Shown: positions 1 through 7,899 of the stretch, piece after piece | How positions within the stretch are numbered: the stretch's first letter is position 1 | Layout of the letters: the number at the start of each line of letters is the position of its first letter | From: Legionella cardiaca | GTDB lineage: Bacteria; Pseudomonadota; Gammaproteobacteria; Legionellales; Legionellaceae | Direction: 5' to 3' | Length of the DNA stretch: 64,000 nt | NCBI RefSeq assembly: GCF_029026145.1 | Contig: NZ_CP119078.1 | Span: 83,501-147,500 of the forward strand | Program-made: the position numbers and the translations under genes | The notes under the pieces: model-generated | Database searches by the model: none | The model's input: the letters and a program-made list of their open reading frames with translations, nothing else | What the model was told of the DNA's origin: nothing

Positions 1-816
1 ATAAGGGGCTTCTTGTGCGCTCAGTAAATGCAACAATTGATTGGTTTCTATTCGAGCTAAGGTATGGGCCGTATGTTCTCGCAATATAGCAAGCACCTGT
101 TCAAGAGGCTGGTCGGTAAATGAAAGTGGCAGTAAACTGCGCTGAGGTTGTGGGAAGTTAGCTGGTAGCGATAAGGTATCGGACTCGTAATAACTGGCTG
201 GATTACGTAAGGTATTAGATAAGGGTAATTGACTGTTTAGCATAGTCAATAGACGCAAACATTGTCCTTTAAAATCCAAATTTAATGATTCTTTCGGATT
301 ATCTCGTCGCCAATTTAAAAGAGAGTTTTCCCAAAAAATACCACTATGACTTATTGCTTGTGCCAAGTGCTGGGGTAATTGTGTCAATGGGGTGATACTT
401 GCCAATAACTGTTGAATTTGTTGCTGAATGGTTGCTGGTAAATTAGGTAACGCCCCTAAACCGCTTAGTGTTGCGAGTAGGTAGGCGGGGGGCGCTTGCT
501 TAGGTAATGTTTGCATTAACGCAGTTTGTAATGGGTTTGTTTGTAGAGGCGTTCGAAGAATTTGTAATACAGCTTCTCCTTCAGTTTGCAGGACCTTAAC
601 TTGTAGCAACTCACCGGGTTCGACATGATGTGATGTTCGAGCATTGAGGTTTTGACCATTAATATTGATAAGTACCTGATTTTCACTTAATGCTTTAACC
701 ACCACGGTCTTTAATATTTGGCCCACGTAGAGTTCCGTGACAGCCTTGGTCTGTTTTAATTCCTGGATAGGCTCCAACCTGACAATTGGCGTGTTATTCG
801 GTATCTCAACAGCCAT
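1..816 (-). CDS. FliK-like protein, N-terminal part (runs off the left edge)
   Basis: An open frame reads leftward from ATG at 816 to the window edge without a stop (272 codons). The protein starts MAVEIPNNTPIVRLEP. Residues about 28-90 look like a small beta-barrel: a G-x-I/L-x-T-x-V-V strand pattern, a NING turn and 'VEPGELLQVKVLQTEG'. This layout is seen at the N-terminus of FliK-like (hook-length control) proteins, followed by a Gln/Leu-rich helical linker as here. The family's conserved C-terminal domain lies outside the window, so the assignment is tentative. No signal peptide or membrane segment is seen. It is divergent from the E1 gene across 223 bp. Such FliK-like proteins also occur outside flagellar operons, and no flagellar gene is visible here. 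Confidence 0.55.
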   Translation of the reverse strand, partial: MAVEIPNNTPIVRLEPIQELKQTKAVTELYVGQILKTVVVKALSENQVLININGQNLNARTSHHVEPGELLQVKVLQTEGEAVLQILRTPLQTNPLQTALMQTLPKQAPPAYLLATLSGLGALPNLPATIQQQIQQLLASITPLTQLPQHLAQAISHSGIFWENSLLNWRRDNPKESLNLDFKGQCLRLLTMLNSQLPLSNTLRNPASYYESDTLSLPANFPQPQRSLLPLSFTDQPLEQVLAILREHTAHTLARIETNQLLHLLSAQEAPY

Positions 817-1008
817 ATTTCATCCTTTGACTTAATTTACTTGTCATTTATAAAGGCATTTCACTATACTGATGCCCTCTGTATCGGCCGTAATGGCAAT
901 CACTTGATGCGGCCAACAGTAGGTAAGTATTGATGTCATTGCCCGTAAAGCCTATTTTGAACAAGTTGCAGGCTGATAAGCAATACCGACCAGAAAGGAT
1001 ATCACCCC

Positions 1009-1020
1009 TATACAGGGGAT
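1009..1020 (+). promoter_or_regulatory. Short G/C hairpin in the leader of the E1 gene
   Basis: CCCCT and AGGGG pair around a four-base ATAC loop, about 20 bp before the ATG at 1040. The stem is only five base pairs and there is no T-tract, so it could be a leader structure or an operator half-site pair. The rest of the 817-1039 gap shows no gene and no convincing -35/-10 pair. Confidence 0.2.
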
Positions 1021-1039
1021 ACTAAGACAGGGTGTAAAG

Positions 1040-3277
1040 ATGCTAGATAGAGCCAGCGTAGTCGATGAACAATTTATCAACCGCATAAAAAACGGGGATT
1101 TTCCTGCTATTAAAAGCGCGACCATGCCCACGGATGTGGATATGGATAAAAAAACTGCGATTGAATTATTTGATTCGCAGATTAAGTCTCGCTTGCTTGA
1201 CCTTATTGCTCGCCAATTAAAAGAAAAAGGGTTGTCTTATTACACCATCGGTAGCAGTGGTCATGAAGGTAATGCCGTATTTGGCAAAGTCTTTAGAGCC
1301 AGTGATATGGCTTTTTTACATTATCGCAGTGGTGCCTTTTACATACAACGAGCCAAGCAATTAGCAAGCACAGACGGCGTAAGAGATATTTTATTGTCGT
1401 TGGTTGCTGCGGCTCAAGATCCAATAGCCGGTGGGCGACATAAGGTATTTGGAAGTGTTCCTTTAACTATTCCTCCCCAAACGTCAACCATTGCGTCTCA
1501 TTTACCCAAAGCATTAGGTACAGCATTGTCGATTACGCGTGCCAAAGAATTAGCGATTCATAGTAAATTACCTGCTGATTCGCTTATTTTATGTTCTTTT
1601 GGCGATGCCTCAACAAACCACGCTTCAGCACAAACAACGTTGAATGCTTGCTCCTGGATTGCAACACAACCTTATCCATTACCTTTAATTTTTATCTGTG
1701 AAGACAACGGCATCGGTATTTCAGTTCCGACACCGAACACCTGGATAGAAACGTCAATAAAACAGCGTCCGGGACTGCACTATATAAGTTGCGATGGTTT
1801 AAATATTGCTGATATTTATCAAAAGGCACAGCAAGCTGAATATCTGGCTAGAGTAAAAAAACAGCCCGTATTTTTACACATGAAATGTGTGCGGCTATTA
1901 GGGCATGCTGGTTCTGATATCGAGTCACAATATAATACACAGGCTGAAATTGAGCAAAGAGAAGCAAACGATCCCTTATTATATACAGCGGGTATCCTTT
2001 ACCGGGAAGGATGGATGACCTTAGAGGCTATCATTGATTTATATCAAGATAATCGCGCCCTGATTGAAGCAAAAGCCATGGAAGCAATTCACTTGCCTAA
2101 AATGAGCAGTGCCAAAGAAGTGATGTCATCATTACTACCGAAAGGACGAAATAAACGTGCTTACTTACCGCCAGATGAGTCAAGACGTCAGCAAGTTTTT
2201 GCTGGAAGTTACAACCAGTTAACCATGAAGCGTAACCTTTGCCAGAATATTAATTTTGCCTTAACCGATTTAATGATGCAGTACCCTAACATGCTAGTAT
2301 TTGGTGAAGATGTGGGTAAAAAAGGCGGAGTTTATCGGGTTACGGCCGATCTTCAGGCACGTTTTGGTCAAAGACGTGTATTTGACTCGCTGCTTGATGA
2401 AACAACAATATTAGGGACAGCAATCGGATTGGCGCATAATGGCTTTTTGCCTGTTCCTGAAATTCAATTCTTAGCTTATTTACATAATGCCGAGGATCAA
2501 TTGCGCGGAGAGGCATCGACCTTATCGTTTTTCTCTAATGGTCAATATCAAAATCCTATGGTGATTCGTATTGCTTCCTTAGCCTATCAAAAAGGCTTTG
2601 GCGGTCATTTTCATAATGATAACTCCATTGCTGTCCTTAGGGATTTGCCGGGTGTATTGGTGGCTTGTCCTTCTAATGGACCTGATGCTGCCATGATGTT
2701 GCGAACTTGCATGAAATTAGCCCATCAAGAAGGGCGTGTCATCGTCTTTCTAGAGCCCATTGCCTTATACATGACGAAAGATTTACATGAAACGGGGGAT
2801 AATGGTTGGTTATTTGAATACCCTGCTATTGAGAAAACGATCGACGTTGGTGAAGTAGGGGTTGATGGCGAAGGTGATACCGTTATTCTTAGCTATGCCA
2901 ATGGTTATTATTTATCAAAGCAAGCGGCAAAAATTTTAAAGGATCAACATAACATTGAGGTGAAATTGGTTGATTTACGCTGGTTAAGTCCTTTGCCAAC
3001 GGAAGCAATAATCCGCGAAGTTGCAAAAGCAAAACGCGTTTTAATTGTCGATGAGGGCCGTCAAAGCGGTTCTGTGAGTGAGGGATTAATGACATTATTA
3101 ATGGAGCATGCACCTAATCGTTTAAAAATAAGACGCATTACAGGTGAAGATTGCTTTATTCCATTAGGTACTGCATGGCAGTATCTGTTGCCAAGCCGTG
3201 ATTCTATTGTTGCTGCGATTTTGGCATTGCATTCAGTTAAAAGGGAGAAGGAACGTGGACGATTTGTTATTTCTTGA
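1040..3277 (+). CDS. Fused E1-alpha/E1-beta 2-oxoacid dehydrogenase (branched-chain/pyruvate type)
   Basis: Thiamine-diphosphate decarboxylase component of a 2-oxoacid dehydrogenase complex, with both subunits in one 745-residue chain. Residues about 40-370 match E1-alpha: the ThDP/metal motif starts at G188-D-A (GDA where GDG is usual) and continues to 'FICEDNGIGIS'. From M396 the chain matches E1-beta: 'LVFGEDVGKKGGVY' with the cofactor-activating Glu, then 'GFGGHFHNDNS' and a C-terminal transketolase-like domain ('VILSYANGYY', 'VDEGRQSGSVSEG'). Heterotetrameric E1 enzymes usually have two genes; one-chain fusions are known. Substrate cannot be read from sequence, though branched-chain 2-oxoacids are most likely. 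No E2 or E3 gene is adjacent. Its 3' end overlaps the start of gcdH by 23 bp, implying co-expression in acyl-CoA catabolism. Confidence 0.85.
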   Translation: MLDRASVVDEQFINRIKNGDFPAIKSATMPTDVDMDKKTAIELFDSQIKSRLLDLIARQLKEKGLSYYTIGSSGHEGNAVFGKVFRASDMAFLHYRSGAFYIQRAKQLASTDGVRDILLSLVAAAQDPIAGGRHKVFGSVPLTIPPQTSTIASHLPKALGTALSITRAKELAIHSKLPADSLILCSFGDASTNHASAQTTLNACSWIATQPYPLPLIFICEDNGIGISVPTPNTWIETSIKQRPGLHYISCDGLNIADIYQKAQQAEYLARVKKQPVFLHMKCVRLLGHAGSDIESQYNTQAEIEQREANDPLLYTAGILYREGWMTLEAIIDLYQDNRALIEAKAMEAIHLPKMSSAKEVMSSLLPKGRNKRAYLPPDESRRQQVFAGSYNQLTMKRNLCQNINFALTDLMMQYPNMLVFGEDVGKKGGVYRVTADLQARFGQRRVFDSLLDETTILGTAIGLAHNGFLPVPEIQFLAYLHNAEDQLRGEASTLSFFSNGQYQNPMVIRIASLAYQKGFGGHFHNDNSIAVLRDLPGVLVACPSNGPDAAMMLRTCMKLAHQEGRVIVFLEPIALYMTKDLHETGDNGWLFEYPAIEKTIDVGEVGVDGEGDTVILSYANGYYLSKQAAKILKDQHNIEVKLVDLRWLSPLPTEAIIREVAKAKRVLIVDEGRQSGSVSEGLMTLLMEHAPNRLKIRRITGEDCFIPLGTAWQYLLPSRDSIVAAILALHSVKREKERGRFVIS

Positions 3278-4412
3278 CGAACAATTACACGATGATGAAC
3301 GTATGATTCGCGATAGCGTCTCACGTTTTGTCAATCAAGATGTCATACCTTTAATGGCCGACGCTTTTGAGCATGCCGAATTTCCTAGAGAGTTGATAAA
3401 AAAATCGGCGGAGTTGGGATTGTTAGGTTTAACCTTGCCCGCAGAATACGGGGGGGCGGAAGCATCTTATGTTTCCTATGGTCTGGTTTGTCAGGAATTA
3501 GAGCGTGGTGATAGTGGATTACGCAGTTTTGTTTCTGTGCAAAGCTCTTTATGCATGTATCCCATATTTCGTTATGGCAGCGAAGAACAAAGAAAACGTT
3601 TTTTACCCGCTATGGCGGCAGGTGAAATCATTGGCTGCTTTGGTTTGACCGAACCAGATTCAGGATCTGATCCTGCCAGCATGCGGACTAATGCAAAAAA
3701 GGTTGATGGTGGTTGGCGTTTAAATGGCGCTAAAATGTGGATTACCAATGCACCTATTGCCGATATTGCGATTGTGTGGGCAAAGACTGAAGCGGGTATT
3801 CGTGGTTTTATCGTTGAAAAAGGGTTTAAGGGATTTAGTTGTCCTGAAATAAAACAAAAAATGTCTTTGCGTGCTTCAATCACTGGTGAAATAGTTTTTG
3901 AAGACGTTTTTGTGCCCGATGAAAACTTATTGCCAGCCAGTGATAAAGGGTTGGGTGCAGCCTTGAGTTGTTTAAGTCAAGCTCGTTATGGTATTGCCTG
4001 GGGGGCGATGGGTGCTGCAATGGCATGCTTTGATATTGCACGGGATTATTTGCTCGAACGCAAACAATTTGATAAGCCCTTAGCTTCCTTTCAGTTAATC
4101 CAAAAAGATTTAGCGACGATGTATACCGAAATAATTAAAGCACAATGCATGAATTTACAAATTGGTCGTTTAAAAGATCAACAGCGTGAAACACCTGTCA
4201 TGATTTCATTGGCAAAAGGGAATGCCTGTCGAGAAGCGCTAAAAATTGCTCGTATGTGTCGTAATCTATTGGGTGGTAACGGAATTAGCCTGGAGTATCA
4301 TGTTATCCGTCATATGCTAAATCTAGAATCAGTATTTACCTATGAAGGAACTGACAATGTCCATACGCTGGTCTTAGGGCGCCATATCACCGGTATTAAC
4401 GCCTTTAGTTAA
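3255..4412 (+). CDS. gcdH: Glutaryl-CoA dehydrogenase (acyl-CoA dehydrogenase family)
   Basis: FAD-dependent oxidative decarboxylation of glutaryl-CoA to crotonyl-CoA, in lysine/tryptophan breakdown. The start is GTG 3255, preceded by a strong AAGGGAGAAGG site inside the end of the E1 gene; an upstream in-frame start at 3198 lies deep in E1 and is unlikely. The 385-residue protein has the acyl-CoA dehydrogenase FAD signature 'GCFGLTEPDSGSDPASM', 'GAKMWITNAP', and the GCDH-like C-terminus 'YEGTDNVHTLVLGRHITG', where the first Glu is the expected catalytic base. 'ARYGIAWGAMGAA' and 'RKQFDKPLASFQLIQ' also match GCDH better than other ACADs. Electrons would go to ETF. It is coupled to the preceding E1 gene. 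Confidence 0.85.
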   Translation: MDDLLFLDEQLHDDERMIRDSVSRFVNQDVIPLMADAFEHAEFPRELIKKSAELGLLGLTLPAEYGGAEASYVSYGLVCQELERGDSGLRSFVSVQSSLCMYPIFRYGSEEQRKRFLPAMAAGEIIGCFGLTEPDSGSDPASMRTNAKKVDGGWRLNGAKMWITNAPIADIAIVWAKTEAGIRGFIVEKGFKGFSCPEIKQKMSLRASITGEIVFEDVFVPDENLLPASDKGLGAALSCLSQARYGIAWGAMGAAMACFDIARDYLLERKQFDKPLASFQLIQKDLATMYTEIIKAQCMNLQIGRLKDQQRETPVMISLAKGNACREALKIARMCRNLLGGNGISLEYHVIRHMLNLESVFTYEGTDNVHTLVLGRHITGINAFS

Positions 4413-4417
4413 AGATT

Positions 4418-4448
4418 AAAGGGCTAAGGGCATTGTCTCTTAGCCTTT
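4418..4448 (+). terminator. Hairpin after gcdH
   Basis: AAAGGGCTAAG pairs with CTTAGCCTTT (one bulged G) across a ten-base loop, 5 bp after the gcdH stop. The downstream run is only partly T-rich, so it is a likely but imperfect intrinsic terminator. Confidence 0.45.
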
Positions 4449-4530
4449 ACCTGCCTTCTCGTCAAGCTTCATCTCAAAAATCGTTTTCCGTCTATAATTA
4501 GAAAAGGGCGATACAATAGTTGAGAGAACT

Positions 4531-4755
4531 ATGACGAAGTTAGAAAAGGAAACGGTCGATACGTTAATCAAACCCCAGGTAGATTTTTCTGATGAATTAG
4601 CATTGGAAGGCTCTTCTAACGAATTAAATCAAAACCAGTTTATAGGTGGTGATGAGGTTAATTTATTGGGTGATGGCGTTCCAGGCTATGAAACAACAGG
4701 AGAAACGACCCCTGAGGATGAAATTGCCAATAGTCAGCCTTCTCCTAATGTTTAG
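4531..4755 (+). CDS. Small acidic protein of unknown function
   Basis: A 74-residue, strongly acidic, low-complexity protein with no cysteine, no hydrophobic segment and no signal peptide. The N-terminal third ('MTKLEKETVDTLIKP') could be helical; the rest is Asn/Gln/Gly/Glu-rich and ends 'EDEIANSQPSPNV', typical of a disordered tail. A GAGAG element sits about 6 bp before the ATG. It follows the gcdH hairpin and ends 4 bp from the stop of the convergent gene, so it is probably monocistronic. I do not recognise it; the well-placed ribosome site and uninterrupted frame favour a real gene. Confidence 0.55.
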   Translation: MTKLEKETVDTLIKPQVDFSDELALEGSSNELNQNQFIGGDEVNLLGDGVPGYETTGETTPEDEIANSQPSPNV

Positions 4756-4759
4756 TAAA

Positions 4760-5761
4760 TTAAATGAGAGGTTTTAGTGATTGAACTTCTTCTGCAATTT
4801 CTTTTGTATTAATGTCTCGGATAATGACATGATTCCCTGAGCTTTTAGAAAAACTGGTACTCAAATCATGTACTTCATAAGGAATTTTTTGTAAAGTGAT
4901 TTTCAGATCTTGCAAAAAATCACTTTCATTAGTGCCATGCTTAGTGGTGTATTCTTCCACGGAAACTACCGCATCCACGTGGTGTTCCCCGTCAGTGCGC
5001 AGATGGGCGGACACTTCTGAGCCAATAAGTATTTTAAGTATGCTTGCTGTTGAAGTACAAACTTCCTCACTCTCATAGTTATAGCATTTCCTGCTAATGT
5101 CTTCTTTAATCCGTTGTTCTACATCTGCTGTTTGGGAGACGTCAATAACTGATACCCCTAACGGAAAATATTTCTGGTAACCCTCGTTTTGATAGGCTGT
5201 TACTAATTTTTTATGCACTGCCGTCTCATAGTCAGGATTATGCAGATGAAACCACAAATAGTCTTTGGCATGTTCTTTATCGAAATCAGCAATCATTTGC
5301 TGATAGATGCAATGACCAAAACCTGTCAAGACAATAACACCACCGTCCACTTCATTAGCGGCAGCAAGGGTATTTTTAGCTAGTGTTTCATTTCTTTCCA
5401 GAGAGTTAATTCCGGTTTTTAGTTGACTTTGAACGGATGTATCGATGGCTCTAAATTCCAAGCCACTGTCTTTGAGTTCGAGAAGAAGCTGCTGTTTATA
5501 GCCAACTGTTCGTAATTGCTCGACCAATTTTTCATATTCTGGATGTCTTGAATCCATTGCTGCAATAAGTTTGGTCTGTTGCTGTATTATGGTTCTCTGA
5601 AACTCTATCAGCTTCTCCAAGCTTTGCCCCACTTCAATTTCAAAACAAAAGGTCTTGTAACCTACTTTTTTTAAATAATCCAAGTTCTTTATTAAAAAAT
5701 CAGTGGTTGATCTGTCGGCATGACTTTCGAAAAGAACAAGGGGCGGAAGTTTATATTTCAT
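4760..5761 (-). CDS. TIKI/ChaN/TraB-like superfamily protein, unknown role
   Basis: A 333-residue soluble protein without signal peptide. Motifs in order resemble the TIKI/ChaN/EreA-like fold: 'VLFESHAD' near residue 9 (compare G-E-x-H), 'CFEIEVG' near 38, 'FRAIDT' near 104, 'RNETLAKNTL' near 123 (compare R-N/D-x-x-M) and 'VIVLTGFGHC' near 144 (compare G-x-x-H). That superfamily includes haem-binding ChaN, erythromycin esterase and the TIKI protease. The C-terminal 150 residues match nothing I recognise. The start is ATG 5761. The function is not assignable, and secretion as an effector is possible but unsupported. A 190 bp A/T-rich gap separates it from the divergent chitinase gene. Confidence 0.6.
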   Translation of the reverse strand: MKYKLPPLVLFESHADRSTTDFLIKNLDYLKKVGYKTFCFEIEVGQSLEKLIEFQRTIIQQQTKLIAAMDSRHPEYEKLVEQLRTVGYKQQLLLELKDSGLEFRAIDTSVQSQLKTGINSLERNETLAKNTLAAANEVDGGVIVLTGFGHCIYQQMIADFDKEHAKDYLWFHLHNPDYETAVHKKLVTAYQNEGYQKYFPLGVSVIDVSQTADVEQRIKEDISRKCYNYESEEVCTSTASILKILIGSEVSAHLRTDGEHHVDAVVSVEEYTTKHGTNESDFLQDLKITLQKIPYEVHDLSTSFSKSSGNHVIIRDINTKEIAEEVQSLKPLI

Positions 5762-5951
5762 TAGAGAAACCTGGATTTTTACTGTTAATAGTTTAATTTT
5801 AAATCTAAAAGATTAATGAATAATTAACGTGAGCATATTTGTTGGTAAAGATATTAATATTTTTTAAAAAAAAGAATAATTAATAATCTATTTGTTCAAG
5901 ATATTTTAAATGTGTTATTATTGTTGCCTGTTTTTATTCGCTTTAAAGAAG

Positions 5952-6935
5952 ATGAAAAAAGTTATCACTATTTTGGGTAGTCTTATTGTCGCAGCAAATG
6001 CTCTTGGTTCCACACCCTTGGTCTTTAGTCCTTATGCAGACATCACGATGAATACTACCTGGGATCCTGAAACCCAAAGCATGGAACCCATGGATTTGGC
6101 AAAAATAGCAGCTGAAAATAGTTTGCAGGCTTATCATTTAGCTTTTATTACTGATAGCGGAAGTTGTCAGCCCGCTTGGGGCGCACAAGTGGATTACAGC
6201 GTGAGTAATCAATGGGCTAAACGATTGACTGATCACTTGGCTCAAAATGGTATTGATGTGGCCGTTTCCTTTGGTGGTGCAAGTGGTACGGATATCTCGT
6301 TTAATTGCAACCAGGAACAACTTCTTGGCATATTTGAACAAGTCATGAAGACCTATCAAGCCAAAACCTTGGATTTTGATATTGAAAACGGCACTGCAGA
6401 TGTACCAAAACTAATGCAGGCACTGCGTGTATTCCAACAAAAAAATCCAAAAATCAAATTGAGTTTTACCTTGCCTGTGATGCCTGAAGGTTTAACGTTT
6501 CAAGGGCAACAGGCTTTACTTGAAGCGAAGAAGGCAGAATTGAACTACCAGGTTAATATTATGGCCATGGACTACGGTCCAGCCTATTCTGATAATATGG
6601 GACGTTATGCGATTACCGCGACCACTGCCTTGCATGATTATTTGCAAACCCTGTATCCTGAAAAAAATGCTGAAGCCCTATGGCAACAAATCATCGTGAC
6701 GCCAATGATTGGTGTGAATGATGTGAATACCGAACAATTTACTCTTGCTAATGCGGATGAGTTAAGACAATTCGCCCAAAGCAAGAAGTTAGGTGGTTTG
6801 GCAATGTGGTCTATTGCACGGGATAAACCCTGTGCTGACAAATGGGCAAGTCCCATTTGCAGTGGGAATAATTTACAAACAAAAGACTATGAGTTCGTCA
6901 AACATTTCCTAAACACCACACCAAAACAATCCTAG
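5952..6935 (+). CDS. Secreted GH18 chitinase-like protein
   Basis: Glycoside hydrolase family 18 protein predicted to cleave beta-1,4-linked N-acetylglucosamine. ATG 5952 follows AAAGAAG and gives a clear signal peptide (MKK, hydrophobic core, cleavage near ANA-LGS); a frame start at 5910 would spoil it. The (beta/alpha)8 landmarks are 'VAVSFGGASG' (strand 3) and 'LDFDIENG', where D141-x-D143-x-E145 corresponds to the catalytic DxxDxDxE with E145 as proton donor. 'VNIMAMDYGP' is the strand-6 M-x-Y/D motif, and 'LGGLAMWSIARD' is strand 8 with its Trp. At 327 residues it is a single catalytic domain without a chitin-binding module. In Legionella, chitinases are exported by type II secretion; here this is inferred from the signal peptide only. 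Confidence 0.85.
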   Translation: MKKVITILGSLIVAANALGSTPLVFSPYADITMNTTWDPETQSMEPMDLAKIAAENSLQAYHLAFITDSGSCQPAWGAQVDYSVSNQWAKRLTDHLAQNGIDVAVSFGGASGTDISFNCNQEQLLGIFEQVMKTYQAKTLDFDIENGTADVPKLMQALRVFQQKNPKIKLSFTLPVMPEGLTFQGQQALLEAKKAELNYQVNIMAMDYGPAYSDNMGRYAITATTALHDYLQTLYPEKNAEALWQQIIVTPMIGVNDVNTEQFTLANADELRQFAQSKKLGGLAMWSIARDKPCADKWASPICSGNNLQTKDYEFVKHFLNTTPKQS

Positions 6936-6945
6936 GTATTAGCCT

Positions 6946-6982
6946 GATTTATGCCAATAGCTCATTCTTGTTGGCATAAATC
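6946..6982 (+). terminator. Strong hairpin after the chitinase gene
   Basis: GATTTATGCCAA (6946-6957) pairs perfectly with TTGGCATAAATC (6971-6982), loop 13 bases, starting 11 bp after the stop codon. It has no long T-tract, but the 12 bp perfect stem makes a transcript-end role likely. Confidence 0.5.
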
Positions 6983-7022
6983 CTCCTAATTCACTATTCT
7001 CCATAGAGAAACGCTGTAAATC

Positions 7023-7051
7023 TTGTTATTTCCATTCAGACAAGTTATTAT
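7023..7051 (+). promoter_or_regulatory. Promoter of tRNA-Pro
   Basis: TTGTTA (7023-7028) and TATTAT (7046-7051) are spaced by exactly 17 bp, and the mature tRNA begins 12 bp after the -10 box. This is a good sigma-70 pattern at the expected distance. Confidence 0.6.
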
Positions 7052-7062
7052 TCGCATCCAAT

Positions 7063-7139
7063 CGGGGCGTAGCGCAGCCTGGTAGCGTACTAGCATGGGG
7101 TGCTAGTGGTCGAAGGTTCAAATCCTTCCGTCCCGACCA
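7063..7139 (+). tRNA. tRNA-Pro (anticodon GGG)
   Basis: A 77-base cloverleaf. The acceptor stem CGGGGCG pairs with CGTCCCG (one G-T pair), followed by discriminator A and an encoded CCA. The anticodon arm is CTAGC-ATGGGGT-GCTAG, giving anticodon GGG, which reads CCC/CCU proline codons. The T arm contains GGTTCAAATCC. No integrase gene and no visible copy of the tRNA 3' end lie downstream, although accessory-looking DNA follows. Confidence 0.97.
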
Positions 7140-7281
7140 ATCAAATCAATAGTTATGAAAATTTTTTAAATCCCTCATAAAAGGTTGGTACCCAAGTTAC
7201 CAATACAAATAGCTCTACCAGTCAGTGAAAACGAATGACTATTAATCACAAGAGTGTAAATGTTAGCTGATCCAATTATCT

Positions 7282-7490
7282 GTGGAAAAATACAGGCATT
7301 ATAAAAAGAAAAATTATATGAAGTCATTGCCCAAGCTCGTCATAGTGAAACAGATGAAGAGTTGATAGTGTATAGGGCACTTTATCATTTTGATCAATTT
7401 GGGGATAACCAGCTTTGGGTTCGACCTATGAAAATGTTTTTTGAGGCTGTCACTCATCATGGAAAAATAGTTCCTCGATTTCACGAATAG
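7282..7490 (+). pseudogene. Frameshifted DUF1653-family gene
   Basis: GTG 7282 opens a frame reading 'EKYRHYKKKNY'. From 7320, in the +2 frame, the sequence continues 'EVIAQARHSETDEELIVYRA' and, further on, 'LWVRPMKMFFEAV' and 'VPRF', ending in TAG 7488-7490. Together these are one complete DUF1653 domain (Y-R-H-Y-K-G, ARHSET-EELVVYR, LWVRP-MF), broken by a two-base offset (extra AT at 7318-7319). DUF1653 proteins are about 70-residue stand-alone proteins of unknown function. No good ribosome site precedes the GTG. A sequencing error could also explain the break. Confidence 0.7.
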
Positions 7491-7493
7491 AAT

Positions 7494-7639
7494 AGCAAGC
7501 GTAGGCGGGGCTGAAAAGCCCAGAAATGATTTGATGAATGGATGCTTGAATTAATATTTTGTTTTCGAGTTAATCATCAATTTGCTAGGTAATGCTCAAG
7601 ATTGGTCGCTGGGCTTTTATAGCCCAGCCTACGCTTGCT
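7494..7639. repeat. Inverted REP-like repeat pair (AGCAAGCGTAGGC type)
   Basis: The left arm 7494-7523 (AGCAAGCGTAGGC, then GGGGCTGAAAAGCCCAG) is repeated inverted at 7609-7639, where it ends CCTACGCTTGCT. Each arm is itself a small hairpin of the GTAGG-(C)TGGGCT / AGCCCAG-CCTAC kind. The 85 bp between holds no gene. It is the same core as the perfect palindrome at 8884-8919 and related to the arrays around the RAYT gene, so it is probably a BIME-like mobile repeat. The stretch 7640-7899 shows nothing further. Confidence 0.7.
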
Positions 7640-7899
7640 AATAGAACACAGTTAATCTTTGTTGATAAAATTAAATACCTCGACTTTTTGGGACTGGTTT
7701 TTATAAAAATAATTAAAAGTGGGGCTGACAAAACCGACAGATGTTATTGTGTCAGTCCTGTTTAGTACCATATTTAAAGAATACTGCCTTTTGAGGAAGT
7801 TGATACTTTTGAGCAGCAAACATATTTATAATTTATTGATATTGTGTAAGAAAATATATATTGATAAATTAGAAAAATCACCGCGAAAATAGGATAAAC

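Noticed and set aside
7063..7899. tRNA-Pro as the attachment site of a genomic island
   Set aside because: No integrase gene and no repeat of the tRNA 3' end are visible downstream, although the following DNA is accessory.
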